From Hyphococcus sp. (GTDB lineage: Bacteria; Pseudomonadota; Alphaproteobacteria; Caulobacterales; Parvularculaceae), in assembly GCA_021604585.1 (NCBI GenBank), contig BQJG01000090.1:1-9621 (forward strand): a DNA stretch of 9,621 bases, written 5' to 3'. The translations under genes and the position numbers were made by a program. Below the pieces are notes generated by a model, which had not been told where the DNA came from, did not search any database, and worked only from the letters and a program-made list of their open reading frames with translations. Shown in pieces: positions 5,628 through 9,621 of this stretch. Each line of letters begins with the position of its first letter. The stretch's first letter is position 1.

Positions 5628-7984
5628 TGGGTAAAGTCCTGAAAGTTATCGGCAAGGTCGCGCTATTCGCGGGCCTGGCTGTGGGAACGCTTGTCACCGG
5701 CGGGCTGTTGCTGGCCGGCGCGCCGGTGCTGACCGCGCTCGGTTCTGCGGCGTCGCTGACGATTGGCGGGCTTGGCTTTTCCGCAAGCACGCTGATCGGC
5801 GTCGGCGCTATCGCGTCAACCGTCGGCGGCGCCATCGCCAAGGGGCCGCGCCTGGAGGATGTAGGCGCGACCGATCGCGGGCGGCCTTATGTGGACGCGA
5901 ATGCCCAGGGCGCGTTCGTTTTCGGTGAAACCGCTGTCCCGCTGGCGCTGGTTTTTGAGCAAAACCACGGGACGAATAAGGAATTTATCACAAGCGTTTT
6001 CGCCCATGCCTGGCATGAGATTGACGGCTTTGTTTCTCTGACGATCGAGGGCGAGGCGGTGACGTTTTCCGGCGATGATGCAACCGGCGATTGGGCCGGC
6101 GTCTTAACCTGGAAGCGCAATCTTGGCACGGCGGCGCAATCCGCCCTGAGTTTGCCAGGCACCGCATGGGGCGCCAGCGCCAAAGGGGCCGGCATGGCGC
6201 ATTCGGCGATGATCTGGAACATCGCCGCCAATGATCAGCTAACGGCGGGCGTTCCGCAAAACATCGTTGTCGTTATTCGCGGCGCCAAGCTTTACGATCC
6301 GCGCCTTGATTCAACCGTCGGCGGAGCCGGCGCGCATCGCTATGACGACCCGTCCACATGGACCTACAACAACGGCAACGCGGCGCTTGTGGCGCTGCGC
6401 TATATCATCGGCGAATATGCGCCGGGCCAAAGTCTCGCCGGCGGTCATCGCCCGATTTGGGGCGTGGGCGAGGCGCAAGGCGACGTCGATCTTTCGAGCT
6501 TTATCGCGGCGGCCAATATCTGCGATGAAATTCGCGACGGGGTTCCGCGCTATCGCCTGGGCGGGATGTTCCCGACGTCGAATAATCATGCGGCGTTCTT
6601 TCAGCAATGGGAGGCGTCAACCGGCGGCAAGGTTTCACGTTCCGGCGGCAAGCGTTACATTTGGGTTCCGAATGACGATTTGACGCCGGCGGCGACAATC
6701 ACCGCAAAGGATCTGATCGCGACCGAAGCGATTGAATTCGATCATGCTTCGGATGTTCGCGAGATCTACAACACGGCGCGCGGGCGCTACATTTCCGCAG
6801 CGGAGCAATATCAGGGCGCGCTTTACCCGGAAGTGAGTGAAGCGGCGGCGCTGGCTGAGGATGGGCGCCAGCGCATTCTGACCGTTGACTTTCCCTGGGT
6901 GCAGGATGTGGCGACGGCGGAAAGGCTGGCGCGTTATGCGGTGCGCCGCTCGCGGTTTGGCGTCACGGCCGCCTTTGCGTTGGATTGGCGCGGGATTTTA
7001 TATCCGCCCTTTACCGTCTTAACGCTGAATTTTGAGGAAACGAACGGCGTCGATAAACTTTTCCGCGTCATGGAAGATCGCATTACGATCGACGGCGTTT
7101 GTTATTTTGCGCTGCGCGAGGAAGATCCGGCGATCTATGACGAAACCATCGCCTTGGGAACGCCGCCGGCGACGGCGACAATCCCCGATCGGCGTGACCG
7201 GTTGGCGACGTTGACGGCGCGCTATGTTGACGGGACGTCGATCGATGCGCTGGTCGAGGATGCGAGCAATAAAAAACTGGACCCGAACATTGTCGGCAGC
7301 GACGCCGGCACGGGTCGGCAAATCGGCATCGGCCCGGCGTCCGGCGTTTGTTACGATGGCGATGTTATCGTGTTTTCGCAGCCGTGGGCCGCGCCGCCGA
7401 TCATCAAGTTTGGCAATGGGGGCGTTACACATTCCGATTCCTTGGTGGGTGATCAGCAACAGGTTTTCAAGGCGATCAATGTCACAACGACGCAATTCAC
7501 CGCCTCGCTAAGACTGAAGACGCTCGGCGCGGCGCCGACGAATTACACCGACGGACCCGGCGCGGCGATCGGCGGAACGCCGAATTGGCAGATTGAAAAA
7601 TCGGCGGCCGATGAAGACGATTATGACACCTATGTTTTTCGGGTGACCGTTGTCGCTGCTGAGACAGGCCCGCCAAGCGATCCGATCGATGGGTTTTGCG
7701 ATGTCGGGTTTTACACGCGCACAACATCCGGCGGCGCATGGACGAAGCGCGAAACCGTTCGTTACACCATGAGCGGCACCTATAACAAATCAATCAGCGT
7801 TGACGGGCTGGGCGTTGATGCGGCGTTCGGCGTTCATCGCGAAGGCTTTTTCGGCGCCGGTAACGACATTACCGCATTCGTGTCAGTCAAATATGCAAAA
7901 GGCACCATCTCCGAAGTGACGGCGACGCCGGCGGGCGCGTCGCCCGTTCCTTATTCGGTGATCGGCAATCAGGGGCCGGTTTGA
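5627..7984 (+). CDS. Central tail-tip / host-specificity (J-like) protein
   Basis: The product is 785 aa and the largest in the window. Its ATG overlaps the previous stop by one base. Residues about 4-74 are strongly hydrophobic and Gly/Ala-rich (VALFAGLAVGTLVTGG, then LTIGGLGFSAS), like the N-terminus of other phage tip proteins. A hydrophobic-to-beta region follows (TSVFAHAWHEIDG), then a hub-type region with GAKLYDPRLD, NNGNAALVALRYIIGEYA and DVREIYNTARGRYI. This resembles the Phage-tail_3 / J family, which forms the central tip fibre and binds the host receptor. The C-terminal 250 residues are beta-rich, including VGFYTRTTSGGAWTKRETV. The position after a peptidase-like gene matches the GTA tip order. 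Binding specificity cannot be read from this window. Confidence 0.82.
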   Translation: MGKVLKVIGKVALFAGLAVGTLVTGGLLLAGAPVLTALGSAASLTIGGLGFSASTLIGVGAIASTVGGAIAKGPRLEDVGATDRGRPYVDANAQGAFVFGETAVPLALVFEQNHGTNKEFITSVFAHAWHEIDGFVSLTIEGEAVTFSGDDATGDWAGVLTWKRNLGTAAQSALSLPGTAWGASAKGAGMAHSAMIWNIAANDQLTAGVPQNIVVVIRGAKLYDPRLDSTVGGAGAHRYDDPSTWTYNNGNAALVALRYIIGEYAPGQSLAGGHRPIWGVGEAQGDVDLSSFIAAANICDEIRDGVPRYRLGGMFPTSNNHAAFFQQWEASTGGKVSRSGGKRYIWVPNDDLTPAATITAKDLIATEAIEFDHASDVREIYNTARGRYISAAEQYQGALYPEVSEAAALAEDGRQRILTVDFPWVQDVATAERLARYAVRRSRFGVTAAFALDWRGILYPPFTVLTLNFEETNGVDKLFRVMEDRITIDGVCYFALREEDPAIYDETIALGTPPATATIPDRRDRLATLTARYVDGTSIDALVEDASNKKLDPNIVGSDAGTGRQIGIGPASGVCYDGDVIVFSQPWAAPPIIKFGNGGVTHSDSLVGDQQQVFKAINVTTTQFTASLRLKTLGAAPTNYTDGPGAAIGGTPNWQIEKSAADEDDYDTYVFRVTVVAAETGPPSDPIDGFCDVGFYTRTTSGGAWTKRETVRYTMSGTYNKSISVDGLGVDAAFGVHREGFFGAGNDITAFVSVKYAKGTISEVTATPAGASPVPYSVIGNQGPV

Positions 7985-8427
7985 TGAGTTGGGAAATTAC
8001 AACCTACGAAAGCGCAAAGGCGTCGATTGATCCGTCTGCGGTGCTTTCGGAAAAAGAAGTCAACGGCGTTGTCCGGACGCAATGCCCATGTTGCCGCGCA
8101 TGGGTGTTGCCGCATGTGCTGATCGATTTGCGCGGCTTTCCGGCCGCGTTTCGCGAGACTTTGCCAGGCGGCGCGGAATGGGCGTGTGACGGCTGCTGGA
8201 CGAAGTGGCAGGCGACGGGAAAGCCGACCGGCGACGGGCGCGCCTTTAACGAGGCGATCCTTTATGAATTTTCCGGCGCGCCGGCTGCGTTCGTTGAAAA
8301 AGTGGGCGCCATCATCAGCGCCCGCGTCGCGCGCGCCGCGCACTCGCATGCGGCGATCGGCGTTGCGGGCGGGCTTTCCGATAGCGACCGGCAAAGCCGC
8401 GACGGAATCCGTCACTTGAGCGAATAG
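7984..8427 (+). CDS. Small zinc-knuckle protein of unknown function in the tail-tip operon
   Basis: The product is 147 aa if the ATG at 7984, which overlaps the preceding TGA (TGATG), is the start. A TTG one codon upstream also reads in frame but is a weaker choice. Residues 34-37 (CPCC, counting as C-x-x-C) and 68-71 (CDGC) form two knuckles about 30 residues apart, a zinc-ribbon or treble-clef layout. The middle holds VLPHVLIDLRGFPAAFRE and the C-terminal third has FVEKVGAIISARVARAAH, a probable helix. I do not recognise a named family. It sits between the tip protein and the fibre-type genes and is transcribed with them, so a structural or assembly role is possible. A regulatory or nucleic-acid-binding role cannot be excluded. 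No membrane segment or signal peptide is visible. Confidence 0.7.
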   Translation: MSWEITTYESAKASIDPSAVLSEKEVNGVVRTQCPCCRAWVLPHVLIDLRGFPAAFRETLPGGAEWACDGCWTKWQATGKPTGDGRAFNEAILYEFSGAPAAFVEKVGAIISARVARAAHSHAAIGVAGGLSDSDRQSRDGIRHLSE

Positions 8428-8434
8428 GAAAATC

Positions 8435-8761
8435 ATGGCCGAAGATGTTCTTTATACGGTGTATCAGGGCGATTGCCTGAAGTTCGATGTTGATCCGCGC
8501 GATGAAGATGATTTGCCGTTTGATTTCACCGGCGCGGATGTTGCGGTCACGTTGACCTGGCCAGGCGGTTCATGGAGCGACGATCTTGCTGGCGGCGTTA
8601 CCGTGACGGATGGGGTTATCACGGCGGAAATACCAAGCGCAACAACGGCGTTGCTGCCCGTCGGGCGTCGCGCACGGTTGCATGTGGCGATTATCGATAG
8701 CGGCGGCTGTCCGCTGACCGTCATTGCCGGGCGTCTGCGCGTTCTGCGCAAGGGTTTGTAA
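8435..8761 (+). CDS. Ig-like, BppU-N-like baseplate or fibre protein
   Basis: The product is 108 aa. The ATG has an AGGA at 8426-8429 that overlaps the previous stop codon. The sequence begins TVYQGDCLKFDVDPRDEDD, followed by PFDFTGADVAVTLTWPGG, then DGVITAEIPSATTALLPVG and a final strand VIAGRLRVLRKGL. A strand with QGD, a PFDFTGA turn and the TALLPVG loop followed by the G-R-L-x-V strand is the pattern of the N-terminal Ig-like domain seen in phage baseplate upper proteins (BppU_N). Many of these short proteins tie receptor-binding fibres to the baseplate. This domain stands alone here and precedes a collagen-like fibre gene, so it may be the attachment module for that fibre. The role is inferred from the domain pattern and position. 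Confidence 0.65.
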   Translation: MAEDVLYTVYQGDCLKFDVDPRDEDDLPFDFTGADVAVTLTWPGGSWSDDLAGGVTVTDGVITAEIPSATTALLPVGRRARLHVAIIDSGGCPLTVIAGRLRVLRKGL

Positions 8762-8783
8762 GTCCAGCCTTCAATCGATCGTA

Positions 8784-8809
8784 TGCGGATAAAGCCGCAG
8801 GCGTTTTTT
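8784..8809 (+). terminator. Weak candidate rho-independent terminator
   Basis: A five-base stem TGCGG (8784-8788) pairs perfectly with CCGCA (8795-8799) around a six-base loop, and a run of six T follows (8804-8809). Four bases (GGCG) separate stem and T-run, longer than ideal, and the stem is short, so termination may be partial. It lies in the largest gap of the window (8762-8835, 74 nt) and would separate the tail-tip operon from the fibre gene. Otherwise the gap shows only an AGGAG-type ribosome site. Confidence 0.3.
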
Positions 8810-8823
8810 AATACCAATCTTAT

Positions 8824-8827
8824 GGAG
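8824..8827 (+). promoter_or_regulatory. Shine-Dalgarno site of the collagen-like fibre gene
   Basis: GGAG lies eight bases before the ATG at 8836 and is the best ribosome-binding match in the gap. It fixes the start of a gene that lacks a stop in the window. Confidence 0.6.
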
Positions 8828-8835
8828 TCGAAAGC

Positions 8836-9621
8836 ATGACGACCATTGACGGGCGTCCGGTGCGGACTGTGCGCATCGGCAAGCAAGGCCCTGCGGGGGC
8901 GCAAGGGGCGACGGGTGCAACCGGCGCGGGCTTGCAAATCGATGCAACCGGCTTGCTGTCTGGCCGTTCGGCTTATGACGCCGAAGCTGCTGGCTTTGTC
9001 TATCTGTCGACCGACGGCGATGGCGCGGCGATCAATGTCGGCGTGATCTTCATTCGCGAGGGCGCCGCCGGCAACTGGTCTGACGCCGTCGCCTTCCAGG
9101 GGCCAGCGGGTCCGGCAGGTGCCGATGGGTCGGTTGGGGCTGATGGGGCGGATGGCGCGCCCGGTTCGGACGGCGCCGATGGCGCCGACGGCAAGACCAT
9201 CCTGTCAGGTTCCGGTGCGCCGGGCGCGGGCCTTGGCGTCAATGGCGATTATTATTTCGATATCGCTGCAAAAACGATCTACGGGCCGAAGTCGGGAACA
9301 TGGCCTGCCGGCGTCGATCTGACGGGACCTGCGGGCGCCGATGGCGCTGATGGCGCAGACGGCGCCGATGGCGCTGATGGCGCAGACGGCGCCGATGGCG
9401 CTGATGGTCAGAATTTTCAAGTCGACGCCACGGGGCTTTTTGCCGGGCGTTCCGCCTATGATTCCGAAGCGGTCGGCTTTGCCTATCTTTCGACGGATGG
9501 CGACGGCGCTGCGGTTTCAACGGCGGTGATCTTCATTCGCGAAGGCGCTTCCGGCAACTGGTCCGATGCGATTCCGTTTCAGGGTCCGGCTGGACCTGCC
9601 GGCGCCGATGGCGCCGATGGG
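8836..9621 (+). CDS. Collagen-like modular tail fibre protein, 3' end outside the window
   Basis: The open frame runs from the ATG at 8836 to the window edge with no stop (262 codons visible). It opens with MTTIDGRPVRTVRIGKQ and then alternates Gly-X-Y collagen-like stretches with globular modules. Collagen stretches: residues 18-32, 89-119, 164-191 and 250 onward. A 56-residue module (33-88) recurs at 194-249 with 42 of 56 identities, including DATGL, GRSAYD, YLSTDGDGAA, VIFIREGA and GNWSDA. Between them (about 120-163) is a GDYYFD...KTIYGPK segment common in phage and bacterial collagen-like proteins. Collagen-like runs in phage fibres trimerise and form long rods. The position after the tip and BppU-like genes fits a side fibre or receptor-binding fibre. 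Which part binds the receptor is unknown because the C-terminus is missing. Confidence 0.8.
   Translation, partial: MTTIDGRPVRTVRIGKQGPAGAQGATGATGAGLQIDATGLLSGRSAYDAEAAGFVYLSTDGDGAAINVGVIFIREGAAGNWSDAVAFQGPAGPAGADGSVGADGADGAPGSDGADGADGKTILSGSGAPGAGLGVNGDYYFDIAAKTIYGPKSGTWPAGVDLTGPAGADGADGADGADGADGADGADGADGQNFQVDATGLFAGRSAYDSEAVGFAYLSTDGDGAAVSTAVIFIREGASGNWSDAIPFQGPAGPAGADGADG
8932..9582 (+). repeat. Two copies of a 56-codon globular module, 483 nt apart
   Basis: Copy 1 is 8932-9099 and copy 2 is 9415-9582. Both are exactly 56 codons and code for 42 identical residues of 56. Each is followed by the same FQGPAGPAGADG collagen start. The third base of many codons differs, so the duplication is not recent, unlike the neighbouring 27-nt repeats. 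Confidence 0.85.
9334..9408 (+). repeat. 27-nt perfect tandem repeat coding for Gly-Ala-Asp collagen triplets
   Basis: A 27-nt unit (codons for three G-A-D triplets, with alternating codons GCC/GCT/GCA and GAT/GAC) is repeated 2.7 times: 9334-9360, 9361-9387 and a 21-nt partial copy at 9388-9408. The copies are identical apart from the final Gly codon (GGT instead of GGC). Codon identity suggests a recent expansion by slippage or recombination. The length is a multiple of three, so changes in copy number keep the frame. Confidence 0.9.

Noticed and set aside
7019..7495. 158-codon antisense open frame inside the tip protein gene
   Set aside because: Arg-rich product typical of an antisense shadow, with no ribosome site or partner genes on that strand.
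7969..8436. 155-codon antisense open frame covering the zinc-knuckle gene
   Set aside because: The + strand product has paired CxxC motifs, a TGATG coupling to the upstream gene and fits the operon direction. The reverse product is Arg-rich with no recognisable pattern.
9325..9408. Short tandem repeats as a CRISPR array or origin iterons
   Set aside because: There are no spacers between units, the repeat is in frame and codes Gly-Ala-Asp triplets, and no cas or replication genes are present.
9239..9520. Antisense Arg/His-rich repeat frames across the collagen region
   Set aside because: They are the complementary reading of the 27-nt Gly-Ala-Asp repeat. The periodicity belongs to the + strand collagen frame.

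Overview
The window is a tail-gene block of a tailed bacteriophage or prophage with a siphovirus-type (long, non-contractile) tail. All genes lie on the + strand, packed end to end, with several 1-4 nt stop/start overlaps (TAATG, ATGA, TGATG). No integrase, lysis, replication, capsid, tRNA, insertion sequence or CRISPR feature is visible. The host is probably an alphaproteobacterium. The reasons are the GC-rich, GCG/GGC-heavy codon use, a small tail gene resembling GTA gp10 (Phage_TAC_11), and a strong shortage of GANTC, the CcrM methylation site, while GATC is common. The host assignment is inference and no species can be named.

Layout. 1-434: 3' part of a tail-tube-like protein. 450-1088: a second tail-tube-like protein with an extra N-terminal beta domain. 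1119-1442: small unknown protein. 1442-1789: GTA-gp10-like tail assembly chaperone. 1786-2109: downstream chaperone part in the -1 frame, with no start codon of its own before its conserved-looking helix. The two frames meet at a run of nine A (1777-1785), the classic position for a lambda G/G-T type programmed frameshift. 2099-3910: tape measure protein. 3910-4533, 4530-5177 and 5187-5627: distal tail protein, probable hub protein, and a small NlpC/P60- or DUF6950-like protein. 5627-7984: central tail-tip (J-like) protein with a hydrophobic N-terminus. 7984-8427: small protein with two CxxC knuckles. 8435-8761: Ig-like, BppU-N-like protein. 8836 to the window end: a collagen-like fibre protein with duplicated modules, running off the edge.

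How they fit: the tube proteins would polymerise around the tape measure. The short and frameshifted chaperones would coat the tape measure during assembly. The Dit/hub/peptidase-like/tip proteins would form the distal tip that contacts and penetrates the envelope, and the last two genes probably supply receptor-binding or fibre material. The gene order follows the common siphophage/GTA plan, so most of the window is conventional. The best leads are the unannotated frameshift, the paired tube paralogues, the zinc-knuckle protein in the tip operon and the modular collagen fibre.
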